From Amphibalanus amphitrite (Eukaryota > Arthropoda > Thecostraca > Balanomorpha > Balanidae): a stretch of DNA of 64,000 nucleotides. Positions 11,326 through 23,325 of the stretch are shown in pieces. The translations under genes were made by a program, and so were the position numbers. Numbering within the stretch: the stretch's first letter is position 1; the number at the start of each line of letters is the position of its first letter. Under the pieces are notes generated by a model. That model was not told the origin of the DNA and ran no database searches. It saw only the letters and a list, made by a program, of their open reading frames with translations. The stretch covers positions 538,372 to 602,371 of the forward strand of contig NW_024881859.1 of assembly GCF_019059575.1 (NCBI RefSeq). The letters are read 5' to 3'.

Positions 11326-11619
11326 ATTTTGTCGACGACCGTCAGTTTTCGGTACCACTTCCACGTGAGTTTGCTCAGCGTCTGTGTCTCCGTACTTGTG
11401 CGTTTGACTGGATAAATCGTCCTGTGTTTGCACTAAGTCTTTTACGTCAGAAGCGAGAGGGGTCATAAGGACAAGCTAAAATTCTCGTCATCCATTGGTG
11501 TTCATCTGACCGTGACATAACAGATAGCGTATGAGCACTCGTGCATTCAGCAGCACGTGTGCACATAAGACCTTGCTCAAATACAGATGGACATCACGCT
11601 TTCATGTAGTTCGTTTTTA

Positions 11620-12055
11620 TTATATAACTAGGTGTCCAGCATTACGCGCAGCGTAATGAATCAATTTTCATTAAAATCGGCCCAGTAGCGGCCGAGTTAT
11701 TGCCAGAATGAATATTGCGTCTCCTCTTGGCCGGCGGTGCTCTGTTCCGTTATTCATTGCCAAAGGTCAGTGACCTTCCGGCTCTGATTTCACCCAGTTT
11801 TGCAAGCGAAGAAACTGAGCCTAAGGCGCGTGCCGTCTGCTCGAAGCCGGCCGCGGCCCAAAATCCCACAAAGATGCGCCCGCCACGTGCAAACCGTCGA
11901 ACCCACCCCCTCCAAAATTTAATACAACAAACAGATGCACGCGTCCGACTTAAGTCGAAAATATCACCCCCGTAGCCCGCACCGTTCCGGAGCAATAGCC
12001 CGTCAAGCGTGACTGACGCGTCACATACGGACATTTTGATTTTTATATATGTAAC
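11620..12055. mobile_element. possible decayed MITE
   Basis: The left end TATATAACTAGGTGTCC and the right end, read on the other strand (ATATATAAAAATCAAAATGT then CC), are weak imperfect inverted repeats. They enclose a sequence (AAAATCGGCCCAGTAGCGGC) of a type seen near ends of other small elements. No clear target duplication. Confidence 0.3.
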
Positions 12056-12109
12056 AATGCCTTTGTAGCCGCACAGTCGGTGCTTTTTTCGTCCGTTGGA
12101 CACTTGCGG

Positions 12110-13093
12110 CCTTTGACCCGAGCCCCGGTCACACATACACGACGCACGGCCCGCGCACCAAAAATTCATTCATTTAGGCCAGTGCGTCATCCTGCGCTAT
12201 GCATTCGTTACTCGTTCGTCGAGTGCGCTGGGCCAACGGTATCATGCGTCGTCATTCGTTGCGTGCGTCGACAATTTTTGTGCATGCTCAAAAATGTGCG
12301 TTGAGCTCGACGCACGAAGACGAACGCCAGACACACGTGGAACACACGCTGGGTATTCGTTGTGTGCTCGTCGGCTGATGCGTAGCGAATACCTAGCGCG
12401 GACATAGCGTGCCTCAAACGCATGTCTAACGGATGCGCATAGACTATAAAGGCGTGGTAAACAAGAGCTGAACGAGTCTGCAGCGCGCACAGCGTTCGTC
12501 TGGCGTATGTCATACGGTCCCGCCCTACCTCCTCATTTCTCCTTCTACCCTCATGGGTAACTCTTCTGCGTCATTGCTGCATAGTGCACAGGCTCCTTTC
12601 AATTCCTCCTGCTCTTGATGCCAGAATTTAGTGTTTTTCTTCGTGCAGGTCGCCTTTCGTCCCTTTGCCTTGGGAGACATCTTGATATCCCTTCAAATTC
12701 CATGGAGGGCCGATGAGGATGTACCCTCCTTGGCGTCCTAGTCCTACTGATATGACAACAGGCAAGACGGACCACTGCGCCGCTGCAAAGTGAAGTTCGC
12801 TGACTGTGCGTTGAATGCGCGGTGTACGCGCGATCCCTGCGTCCCGTGCGCTAGCAACCCGCTGTGCATCCGTTGTGTGTGCGCGCTTTATGCGCTCTGT
12901 ATTCGCTGTGTAGGTGCCCTGTATACGCCCGGCGCGCTGGCAAAGCGCTTGTAGCGCGTTGTGCATTCGTTGTAAAGTTGCTATTTCCTGCTGACTCTTG
13001 ACAAAAGTTGGTCACACATCAACGCACGACGACGCACTGGTCTTTTTGCAATGCGCCGGCCGTACGTCATGTATGTGTGACCGGGCCTTTGAC
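12110..13093. mobile_element. MITE with CCCGGTCACACATAC terminal inverted repeats and 8-bp TSD
   Basis: The left end CCCGGTCACACATACACGAC and the right end (reverse complement CCCGGTCACACATACATGAC) are nearly identical, with similarity continuing through ACGGCC. CCTTTGAC flanks both sides (12110-12117 and 13086-13093). The left side has about six extra bases between duplication and repeat. The interior is full of GCGTCG/CGACGC-type motifs and encodes nothing recognisable. An 8-bp duplication suggests a hAT- or P-like origin. Confidence 0.75.
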
Positions 13094-13497
13094 GGCCGGA
13101 CCCAAAGGGCTCGGCGCCGTCTCCGATGTTAAAGACACGACGAGAGAATGCAGTGTGGGACCGGACACCGGGGACCGTCTCCCCGGTGGGAGAGAGCGCG
13201 CGTGACTCCCACGGCATTGACTATTGCGCAGCGGTTTTTTAGTAGAAGGTGTTCGGTGAAGAGTACTGCGATGGAAATCGAACGTTTTGATCTGATGATA
13301 GCATGCGTGAGAGGCAGGCGCTGTTTTTCATGGGACGGACGGGGCACCATGTGATATTAGATTGTTTGATGACAAATATTGTAGTACGTATTGGCGGATC
13401 TCTATTGTGACGAAGATGTTGCCCTGAAAGTCGGACAGCTCCCACTGATCGGCGATTAAACATGTGTTCACCATCTGCCCACTGCGCCTCAGATAGC

Positions 13498-13610
13498 GGC
13501 AGTGAGGCCCCGTGTCCCTGTATAGCGGCAGCGACGCCCCGTGTCCCTGTATACCGGCAGTGACGACTGGTGTCCCTAAGTAGCGGTGATGCCGCCCCTG
13601 TTCCCCGCAG
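13498..13610 (+). repeat. about 30-bp tandem repeat before the exon D acceptor
   Basis: Units of GCGGCAGTGAGGCCCCGTGT plus CCCTGTATA recur about four times, degenerating toward the real acceptor TTCCCCGCAG. Several units end in their own GGCAG, so they may act as weak decoy acceptors. Confidence 0.7.
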
Positions 13611-13776
13611 GGCCGGCGGGTGGCGGTGTACATGGCCCGCGTCCGTCCCGACCAGCTGGTCGAGGAGATGATGACCGAACTGCAGACGGTCGAGTCGATG
13701 AACTACACCATCGAGCGGACAGAGACGCCGCCATTCTTCCGTATCACGTCGCTGAGGAAGACGTCCAGTCACTCAG
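13611..13776 (+). CDS. fry: furry exon D
   Basis: Encodes [20 protein letters not shown], then [20 protein letters not shown] and [15 protein letters not shown]. The [10 protein letters not shown] block is a strong Furry landmark. It begins in phase 0 after LLPY of exon C and ends in phase 1 at CACTCAG|GTGCGT. The phase fits exon E. Confidence 0.92.
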
Positions 13777-15829
13777 GTGCGTGGGCTGGGGCTGTGGTCG
13801 GATTGTTGCGATGGTCCTGTGGGGCTGAGCTCGTTGGGGTTCGTGAACACTGCGATATGGAAGATTTGGTGGCCTTTGATGGCGCCTGAAGAGGTGACAA
13901 GGTGTTATTTTATGACGTAGTATTTGTTTTGATGTTAGGGATGTTTTTGCACCTTGGGTCGTTGTGAGTTTTTAACTTGAAACCGGTAGAATTTACACTA
14001 TTTAGAGTACGTTTTAACGATATAGGGGTTAAAATGATCCGTTATTATTTTTTAGAAACACTTATATTTACCATGGTGTGCTATCAAACTCGCGATGGTC
14101 TTTGTGTCCAGACAAAATTTGCATGAAAACGAAGTTAGTATGGTTCCTAGCTGCTAACGATGCCCGAAGTACTCAGAGCATTCGGACTAAGCTCACCGTA
14201 GGATAAACTGTCTGGGTGGGAGAGCGGGCACAGTTGGAGCACAATTTCAGCGCCGTCACAGGCAGCTCCGGTCGTTTGTCTTTCCACGACGTGCCGTTTA
14301 GTTCCACTAATCGCTCTTGATGACAATGATGAGAGGTGTGCTGAGTTTGCGCCAGCTAGGCGACCCGAATAAATGTACGGAATTAAACTGTTAGGCGCCG
14401 GAGACTGGCCAGACGGGCAGTTAGAAGTTTGCTCATTACAGGCGCTTTGGTCATTGGTAGTGCTTTGATGCCATTATGGTGTGGCTTCAGAAGTGCTGCC
14501 GGGCTTGAGCTGTTGCTGACAGCAATCATAGTGTTTTGGTGCTCTGTAGTATTTACAGGTATTTACAGTGGCATAATTGCCCTACCGGTTAGCTACATAC
14601 CAGTCTGTACTTTGTCAATGTCACTCTACTAAGTAATCGCCACACACCTCATCGTGTTTACTCCCTCTTCTATCCTTTGTATCCCGTTTTCTCCCCGTCA
14701 CCTCTAACCCGTTCTCGGAGCGGTCTATGGCCGGCGCCGTATGTTGGTCGGTCGGACGGCCGGTGGTCGGTATATTTCCGGGCGCGGCCGCAGATGGTGC
14801 GATTTGGGTGAGTTGTGGCCGACCCGGAGTGGCACACCCCCCTGCCCCCGACGGAGCCCCGGCGGGGCGACGGAGGGAGTCTGGCTGGAGCAGCGCCCGG
14901 GCAGTGCAGCGCCCAACGCTCAGGATGTAGCGAGCGCAGGCTCACCGGCTGAGCTAACTCCTAGTCGTTTAACGACTCAGCCAACTCAGTCCGTCACCGG
15001 CTCAGCCAGCTGAACTCACTCTACGACTCAGCCAATTCTCATATTCACTCAACGACTTACCCAATTCATATGTATTCACTGATCGGTTCAGCCAACCCAT
15101 AGCCACTCACCGATCACTAGCATTTTCGCTGCACCGCTAGTGTGTCCTTCGGTCTAGCCAGACCCGTTCCCATCGAACGTCGCCGTCTGGACGGATCAGA
15201 TTCCGCTGAGGAAATCGAGCGGCGCTCTCTCGGTACCCGCACGGAGTCGTTACCACAGCCGTAGATTGGGCCGTCACCGCTGAAAGGCCGTCTGGCAGTC
15301 TCAGAGTCGGGCGGTGACACTGAGTGGCGTGCACCCGACACCCGAGCAGGGCGGTACCGTTTGGGCCTGCCTGGGTGGCCAGGGAGGGGGCGGTCGGTAG
15401 ACCGTGGGATGGTTCTGGCAAACCTGACGGCCCCGCCCGTGTGTAGGGGTGGCAGGTAAATGTAACCAACTTCTTAGTTTTTTATCAATACCGACCGGTG
15501 AATAGTCCTGGGCGTCAGTCGTTGGTTTCTATTTTACACCTTGAGTGATCGATATGAACAGATCGGTAGCCTCGTTTGGTTTTAGCTGCTAAACACGGAC
15601 CATGTCTGATAGCTCTTCATGTGTGACTTTATGTGTGACGTTGTAACTTCTGAGGAATCCAAATGACGGGCTATCGTGACCCTGTGTCACGTTTTGTGAC
15701 CCCGTACCGCGTGCGACATTTTTGTTCACCCGTGATCTTTTGTAACCTAATGTCCTCTTTTACTACCATTCACCGAAGATACTTCTGTGTGACCTAATTG
15801 TGACCCCGTGTGACCCGTCTGACCTCCAG
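13777..15829 (+). other. intron D-E of furry
   Basis: No mobile element recognised. It holds a degenerate CTCAGCCAA-type repeat (14936-15115) and a TGACC-rich end (15670-15825) with recurring GTGACCC words before the acceptor. Remaining open frames look like noise. Confidence 0.7.
14936..15115. repeat. degenerate tandem repeat (ACTCAGCCAA...)
   Basis: Words of the type CGACTCAGCCAACTCA recur about six times at 20-40 base intervals, increasingly diverged. Confidence 0.6.
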
Positions 15830-15938
15830 TGACGGAGTGTGGCGGCAGCGGCCAGCAGGACCCGGCGCCGCCGCCAGCCGCCGAGAAGGGCACTCTGCAC
15901 ACCAAACGGCACAGCGGCGAGGAGATGCTCCGAGACAG
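15830..15938 (+). CDS. fry: furry exon E
   Basis: Joins exon D in phase 1 (G+TG) and reads TECGGSGQQDPAPPPAAEKG, then TLHTKRHSGEEMLRD. The HTKRHSGEE segment is characteristic. Acceptor GACCTCCAG, donor GACAG|GTGGGT, phase 2. Low complexity (PAPPPAA) fits the linker known at this place in the family. Short exon, so identity rests mainly on phase, order and the TLHTKRHSGEE motif. Confidence 0.85.
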
Positions 15939-17561
15939 GTGGGTGCCCACAGCCTCTCCGTGGGCCAGTGTTTCTGTCGTCCTGCTGACTGCTCTGGGGC
16001 AATCTGCTGCGAATTTTGTCACAGTTGACCGTTTTGAAGGCGATGTTTTTGTTTCTTTGTATTCAAGCCTAATATATAGAAGTTTCCATCCTTCCCCTTT
16101 AATTTTTTCATAACTGGATTTAATCAGGTTTTTGACAGTCGAGATCTTCTATTTTTTAACCTGCTTGGTTACCGTTTCAGTTCTGGAAAATGTCGGTTGT
16201 TTTGCAGCGTAGTTGTTACTTGTAATTGCTTGAGGTGGCTCACAAAATGTGAACTTTCCAGTAAACATCGTAAAGTTTTCCGTTATAATCACTTCCATCG
16301 CTGGCATTTGTTTATTTTGATGCACATTTTACATTGTTTGCCGGCTCACTTATCTGTCTTCAAGGGGCGCCCTCCGGGTGTAGTCTGCTCGCATCTCCTT
16401 CTTTTCGGAGCTGGGGGATATCCCTTTCGGGCTGTTCACGGGAGATTTAATCCGCATCATTGACCAGTCAACCCTATCCGCTATCTCTGTCCCGTATCCG
16501 CCCACCGTCTTAGTTTGCCCTATCTTTCCCTAGTTTGAAACGCTTGTCGAATGCCGTTTGGCCGTCTCTGCTGTCATCGGTCCCTCGTCTGCAAATGTCG
16601 TCTCCCGTCTCCCGTCTCCATCCATCGTTTCCGTCCTTCCTGTCCCCCCTCCCCCCTTCCGCCGCTCGCACATCGTTTGCCATCTCTAATGTTGGGATTC
16701 TCCGCCGCTCCTCTGGACCGAACAGCCTCCCTTTCCCACATCCATCCCTGCCGAACGCCGCGAGTCTCGTTAGCTTGTTTGCGCCGGCCGACCGCGAAGG
16801 GCGGTGGTTTCGACGGGCGGAGGGACGTCAGTTGTGTTCCGCTGATTGGGTTCCGAGTAGCGGGAAGCCCGGCATCGTCTCCTGATGAGCGCCACGTCAC
16901 CGCGGCCCCGAGACGCCGCGCCGGCCGGAATACCTACCGGTGTGGAGGCGGCTGGCAACTCGAGCGCGCACGTGGTAAACAAGCGCCCCGGCCCGTGGCA
17001 ACTCGCTGCCTGGGATTTCCGCTGGTTATTCGGCCGTGACCTACCAATTTCCGTGTAATTATTGGTCTGGCACCGGTCCGCGCTGCTGTGAAAATAATCA
17101 CTGGTTTGGCTCGTAAGCGCTATCTCGCTTGATGATGTTATGTGGGACATTGTTTTGCCTTCGGGCTTCGACATTTCCGGTAAAATGTATCTTGTATTTA
17201 AGACGCGTTGATGAAGAAGTTATTAATGAGCTTCTTTTTTTTTAGTAAAGTGACATTTCAATTCAAGGGATCCAACATCCGCGCTGTTGTGTTCATACAA
17301 GCGCGCTGCGGGACCACTCCTGTGTCCCATCTCCGGCTCTCGTGCACTCGGGCCCACCCAGCCAACCTGTTGCCTCCCCCTCCGCCGCGGCTCTGGGTCC
17401 CAAAGGAACGCAGTGGTCCGGGGACAAACAAATATTGTTCCGTTGTTATCTCTGTAGCTGGCTGGTGGTCGCAGTGTGCTGTGCAAAGCGGCATTGGAAA
17501 ATCTGCTTCAGGCGACCGGGGGAAGCGCTTATTTCAGATAATAGATCAAGGTCAATAATTG

Positions 17562-17757
17562 CCTGTCCCGTAGCTCAGTTGGTAGAGCATCGGACTCCCG
17601 GTAGTGAGAGCCCGGGTTCGAGACGCTCCGGCGCTCGATATATGAGACTCCTGACGGGGATGGTCTGCGGTTGGTGGGAGCAGCCGCAGCCAGTTGAAGT
17701 CAGTTGAGTGGGACAGGCCGTGTCCGGCTTTGAAGGGCACGTTAAACTTTGACATCT
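17562..17757 (+). mobile_element. tRNA-derived SINE
   Basis: A-box-like TAGCTCAGTTGG (17571-17582) and B-box-like GGTTCGAGACG (17615-17625) are spaced as in a tRNA internal pol III promoter. A tRNA-unrelated body follows to GGGCACGTTAAACTTTGACA. The acceptor stem does not pair well and the B box is imperfect, so this is a SINE head, not a tRNA gene. Target duplications were not evident. Confidence 0.65.
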
Positions 17758-19362
17758 AAATTCTCCCGTTACCCGGAACTGCGCGATCGGACGGTAGGGG
17801 TCGGGGTCTACGTAACAAGCTCTGCTTAGCGTGGACTCCGGCTCTGTCAATCCGTCCATTCAAACATTCGAGCTAAATTTATAAAAAAGGTCACAGATGC
17901 GACAAGGTATTTGTATTTGTAATTTGTATTCGTATTTATACAAGGTCATGTCAATGTGAAAAGCGGATCGGATCTGCAATGTCCTTTCGCACTTTCAGAC
18001 GCATCTTTTAAACCGATCCACCTCAAGACGCATCACATAGGATGCACTTGTGTTATACGTTTCATCGTGCTAGTCTGTCACGTAATCGGAGACATCGCTT
18101 GCTATTGAACATCCATTCATCACTATGACCGGCGAACCCTGGCCGCGATCTCGCCATACGATCTGTCGGGTCGGCGGTGGGTCGTCAGTCCGGAGCGGGG
18201 ATCGTGTGTCGCCGCTCCCGGCGTCCCTTTATGGCCCTGGTGTCGGCCTGGAGCGCGTCAGTCGTCACCGATGGCGTCCCGCTCCCGTCCGGTGATTCCA
18301 CGCCGGCAGCGCTGAAAGCTCGGCCATTTTATGTGCGGGTGCATTGGGTCGACGCTACACTACGGCCAACAGCCATGGTTTGCTGGTTGAAAGGAGTGCA
18401 ATTAAGGAATAAATTTAGCTGAGCTGCAAGGGAGTGAACTGAACATGATAAATGCACTAATTGTGTCGTTTCTGCGCTGATGGAACCGGCAGGAGTGGGC
18501 CATTTGTTCTCCGGAGTCGGGGTCTGGACAGACGTGGCCGGGGTGTGGATTATCTCTCGGTGAGGGCCCGGTGCGGAAGAGCCGGTCACCCGGTGACCTT
18601 TTCACGGCCGGTCAGCCGTGAAGGGGTGACAGGCGCCGTCTGAACTATCTGGGAGACCATTGTAGTTGACCTCCTCGCTCGCTCACCGGGGAGGGAGAAG
18701 GAAGTTGGCTAGATGGCGCTAAGGCGTGCTAGGCGATGTGTAATGCGCTTCTTTATATAACACCGTTGGCTCTGTATAGTATTGCCTATGCCTTTATATT
18801 CAATATTTATAGTGAAGAGGCTTTTAAGCTACATGAAAATGCATTTCACATACTGAAATGCTTTCAATATCTTAGACGGTTCACGTTCAGGCATATTGCC
18901 GTATTGAAGTTCCAGTAATGCGTACAACATTTGCCGGATCCCCTGCTGTGACTGAGAGACATACCAAATTACAGATATGCTAGGCTGAACACGAGGTGGG
19001 TAGGATAATTTTGGACGGATGAAGATGCCTGCTCATTCAGAGCTTGAAGGTATAAGCCATAACTAATCAGCTAAAATATATTAAAGCAATGTTTTTTATC
19101 CATGATCTGGAAACGAAGCTATGAATTCGTTCAGCCAGTATGTTCCTGGCACCGTAGCCATAATAACCTGCGCGTCACCTCTACGTAGGCTTGTCTGTAA
19201 GAGTTGCCGTTCGTTTTAGTCCTTACGGCCGTTTTGAGTCTGCGTCGAACTCACTGTGGGGTATGCTGTCCCGCAGTGCAGTGAAGCGCTGCGGTACAGT
19301 CTACCTTCCAGTCGCGCTCGCCGGCCGACTGGCGCTACATCTGCTTCGCTAACGTTGGAATA

Positions 19363-20333
19363 GGGTGAAGTCGTATAAGAGTACGCACTTAGTGGATTTC
19401 TTGCTCTCATTTGTTTAATATTTGAAGGAAAGAAATCGCTAATAGGGAATATTAAAGTTCATTGAATTAGCCATCAACCCATGGGGCAACGATCCTTCAG
19501 CGTAAATGGAAGTGGTCTAAAACTGACATTTTCTGAACCGTTGCACTTGCGTACTCTTAACATATGGGGTGTGTAAGAGTACGCACGCCAGGCGGGTGGA
19601 GTACGCAAGCATATGAACACACACCTAAGCAGCTTGCACTGTCCAAATGCTTAACTTCAAACTCAGAAGGCATTTAAGTTAATTCTAGTATCCTAAAAGA
19701 AAAACAAAATAAATCTTTCAAGTCTATAAATCAGAAAATAATCATGTCGTGTGTTTCTTTTAAAAAAAATGCACAATCAAAAAGGAGAATAACTCGTATT
19801 TGGAAGAATTTCGGGTACGCATCTGCATCACAGTGCTCCATTGATGATATACTTACAAAACAATCGTCATTGGGCGATAGATGAATAATTCTATATTTCT
19901 GTATATTCGATTTAATGTATAATTCTGCGTACTCTCACCCTCCTGAACAGTGCGTCCTCTTACCGTACATGCAATTCGCGCACAAAACAACCCCGAAACG
20001 TTGTGCAAAACTTCGCAAACAGAATATTGCACTGTACAGTATTTCCCCAGATAACCTCACAAGTTTCCCACAACAATCACGGAAATGTACCTTATCTCAA
20101 CTGCCAAGTATCAAAATTATTGTACCATATCATAATAATATCATAACGCTCGAAAATAATATTCGTCGCCTTAAACTCAACAGCGTCGCCGCTCAACGCC
20201 CACGTTCCGTTGGTGACATGCACGCACTGGCGGCTTCATGTCACTTCATGAACTCGACAAACCCGCGTTGCTAAGCAACCGAAACAGCTGATGCGTACTC
20301 TTATCGCCCGCGTACTCTTACCCGCCCTTACCC
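19363..20333. mobile_element. TA-flanked MITE with AAGAGTACGC repeats, copy 1
   Basis: Ends GGGTGAAGTCGTATAAGAGT / CTCTTACCCGCCCTTACCC are imperfect inverted repeats flanked by TA (19361-19362, 20334-20335). The word AAGAGTACGC or its complement occurs repeatedly inside, near 19378, 19551, 19573, 19926 and 20294-20320, like subterminal transposase-binding repeats. No coding capacity. A second copy is at 33738-35676. TA duplication suggests a Tc1/mariner-type or other TA-targeting transposase. Confidence 0.85.
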
Positions 20334-21113
20334 TACCCGTTCGGCAGCGGCGTTTAGGTTTATTCTCTTCGCTGTGATTTGGGTTGATTGAGGAAAAATT
20401 GTGAAGTTTACGCTAGTACTTGTTTACAAATGTCGGGTGCACGTAAACACGGATTGTGTCGGAGCTCACTAGACGTCTAGTTTCGATACCCCCATTATTG
20501 AATGTGTTTTCTTTGTTCGCCCTTTTAGGTCGGCTGGGAACAAACAGCTGCCTTTTGATTATTTTCTTGCACCTGGTTTTTCATGAGGTTCATGAGGATG
20601 GTGCACCTGGTGGAAGATGCACCTGATTCACATGAATGTGAAACTTGAAAGCTTTTTGCAAAATCGATGAGGCTGTTTCATGTTTATTGTGTCATAAGCT
20701 AAACGTGATTCAAAGGAATGTGTGTGTCGTTAACCGGCGCAAGGTTGGAATTTCCTCTCGTGCTGGAACTCATTTGACCTTGTGTATCTTCTCCATTGGC
20801 CTGCCGGGCTCTGTACACAGCTCTAGCATACAGATTATCGATTTGCGACCATGTCACGCTCCCAATGCAGGCCGCTGACGTCCACAGCATAATGCAACTG
20901 CATTTACCAGTATCGACAGGAGAGAGACTACCATTTATAAGTGCTCCTCAAAGAAAAAAAATATTTTCAACTCAGCGAATGGTCCTTTTTGCGTGGGTCG
21001 AAGGTACGCCATCGGGCCAGATCAGCCACCTGGTTATGACAACAGCTAACAGCTGTATAGGCTGCCTGTCCGCAATGCGTTCGGCATGCTGTAGTGGCCG
21101 ATCGTTTTTTACA

Positions 21114-22310
21114 TTAACCCGCGCCCTGCTGGGGGTCCTGGATTTCCACGCCCTGCTGGGGGGGGGGGGTGTTTGAACACCCCCCTTCTAACTCGGCTCC
21201 TGGGCCACGTAGCGATACGCGGAAGGCGGCGTTCGAAAGAGCGTCAAAAATAATGAGGAAATCACTTCGGTCAATTTTTTGGTCAGGTCAAAGGTCAGGT
21301 CACCAGAGGTCATTGAAGGCAAAATTTCGCCGATTTCCAGGTCGAATGTCGACAATTTCCAAGAAGCCAACGCATAACTCGGGAACCAATAGAGCTACAG
21401 CGCCGCGGAAAAGCGCATTCGATAGCTCTATTAACGCCCTTTCTGAATAATTCTCTCAGATTTGACCTAACCTCAACGGTTTTGCCTGCAGGGGGCAAAA
21501 ACTGCAAAAATAACCGATTTTTTCGGACAGTTTTTCTGCAATAACTTTTGACCCAAGCCTTGTACGAGCTTACTTTTACCGGCATCGTGTTCCTCTCGTC
21601 AAGACGCATCGAATGAACTATAATTTGACCTTGAAAGGTCAACTTGAAAATTTGACCTCAGGTCAAGGTCATGACCTGACCGGAAAGGGTAATGTTGCAT
21701 ATCAGTCGATCCGTATCGTCGAGCTGAACACATCTAAGGCGTTTTTATCGCTCTAGCATGCCTCTATCAAAAGTTATTTGCGAAAAACTGTTAGATACCA
21801 TTCGTGACCTAAGATGACCTCAGGGCATAAACAGGGGTCACGGACACCATTTTCATGTTCAGTGTGTCTAAACCACTTGTAATTCAGTGTTTGGGAGTGT
21901 TTATAATGTCTTTCGTCCAAAAGAGGAGCATTTCAATTTTCTCCCATTGACTTATAATTGGGAGGTCGCAAAATTGACCTGACCTTAGGTCATCGATATC
22001 AAAATTCTGAGATATACATTTTGTACATACTATTGCTCTTAGCAATCGCTTAAAGTTTCAAAGCGATCGGTCACTCGGTGTAGCTATGACAGACATTGAA
22101 ACTTTTTATGTGGTGAGGTCACTTCAAGTGACCTGGTGACCTGACCTTGAATGACCTTGGTCTGAAATTTTCACAACATGTGTAGAATTGATGTATGATA
22201 AGGTGTACCAAAAAGGCGGCGCTCCGCGCCGCCGTTTTTGAGATATTCGCGAAAAACCACAAGGGGGGGGTGTTCAAACACCCCCCCCCCCCCAGCAGGG
22301 CGCGGGTTAA
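21114..22310. mobile_element. TTAA-flanked, piggyBac-like MITE
   Basis: Perfect ends TTAACCCGCGCCCTGCTGGG and its complement, with TTAA on both sides (21114-21117, 22307-22310). This fits piggyBac-type targeting, where ends start CCC. Just inside each end is a G-run hairpin around GTGTTTGAACAC. The left end has an internal duplication of the CGCCCTGCTGGGG segment. The interior is rich in TGACCT/AGGTCA words and has a GGCGGCGC/GCGCCGCC hairpin near the right end. No transposase. Confidence 0.88.
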
Positions 22311-23275
22311 TCAAGTTTATTGCGGTATCGATTTGGTAATAGGCATAACGCGATATTAATGGTCAGTGACATATATCCGTCATTATAAGTGTCTGTCAAA
22401 CGTGAATGCGGATAAAACATGGTGTTGTAAGTTTTGGCCTTCACGGCTAGACTGCTACCGCCAGCCGCATTGCTGCCGCGCATTTGGCCGTGAAGGTTAC
22501 GTTCGTGCGATGTCCGCTATCGTGCTTTGTCCGACGGGGTGTTAACGTTGATAAATAGACGTGCAAGCATGAGTCATTTCTCATGTACTGGGGCACATGG
22601 CAGGATGATTTATCCACACGTTTCAGCGGTTCAAGTTCTTATTGATTCTCCGGGTAATATGACGGTAGTGTGGCTTCTGTCGACTGAAAGACCGTCTGCA
22701 ATCTGTTCCCATCGTGGGTGGGCCCTAAGTGACATCGTGGGGACTGGCTGCATTAGATCGCTCAGTTTTCTGTTCGCCGGCTCTGATGAGGTTCATTTTC
22801 CATGACTCATTTGCCGCTGATATGGATTAACTGCGAAATGAAGACAGAATCTCTCCCAGGCTAATGATGATTACTTGAAATAGTGCCCACTCATAGTTTG
22901 AAGGCTGGTCATTTAGCTTTTGACTTAGTTGCTCATTTCCACACATCACTTGTCCGCATATGAATTAAATTCGAAATATTACAAGGGCTATTCAGTATTC
23001 ATCAACTAACGGCACTCTTATGCAGAGCTAAAATTTCATTTTTTTATCAATTTACCAGGGTGAAAATAATTCCCAACATGCGAATGAGTTTGGATGGGAG
23101 CGGCTTGAATTATTTATGAAGTGATCTTTTGAGGCTATCTTCTTGTTTAGAAGACAAATCCGGATACGCTTAATGCTTGTCGACGACATCGACCAATTTT
23201 AATTGATCCTCGAGGGCTTCTGGCGCCGTTTGCTTCTTTTTAAAGAATGTTAAGCCCCGGTAGACGGTGACCTGA

Positions 23276-23325
23276 GTTGAGCCATAGACCTCTGTACACC
23301 GGTGTACAGAGGTCTATGGTTGAGC
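23276..23325. repeat. 36-bp perfect palindrome flanked by 7-bp direct repeats
   Basis: CATAGACCTCTGTACACC (23283-23300) is followed at once by its exact reverse complement (23301-23318), with no spacer. GTTGAGC flanks it on both sides (23276-23282, 23319-23325), as a target-site duplication would. Confidence 0.9.

Larger units (their letters stand above)
11104..13610 (+). other. intron C-D of furry
   Basis: Contains the decoy donors at its start, a possible decayed MITE (about 11620-12055), a CCCGGTCACACAT-ended element (12118-13085) and short tandem repeats before the exon D acceptor. Confidence 0.75.

Noticed and set aside
17562-17640. Functional tRNA gene
   Set aside because: A and B boxes are present, but the acceptor stem and B box do not fit a tRNA and a SINE-like body follows.
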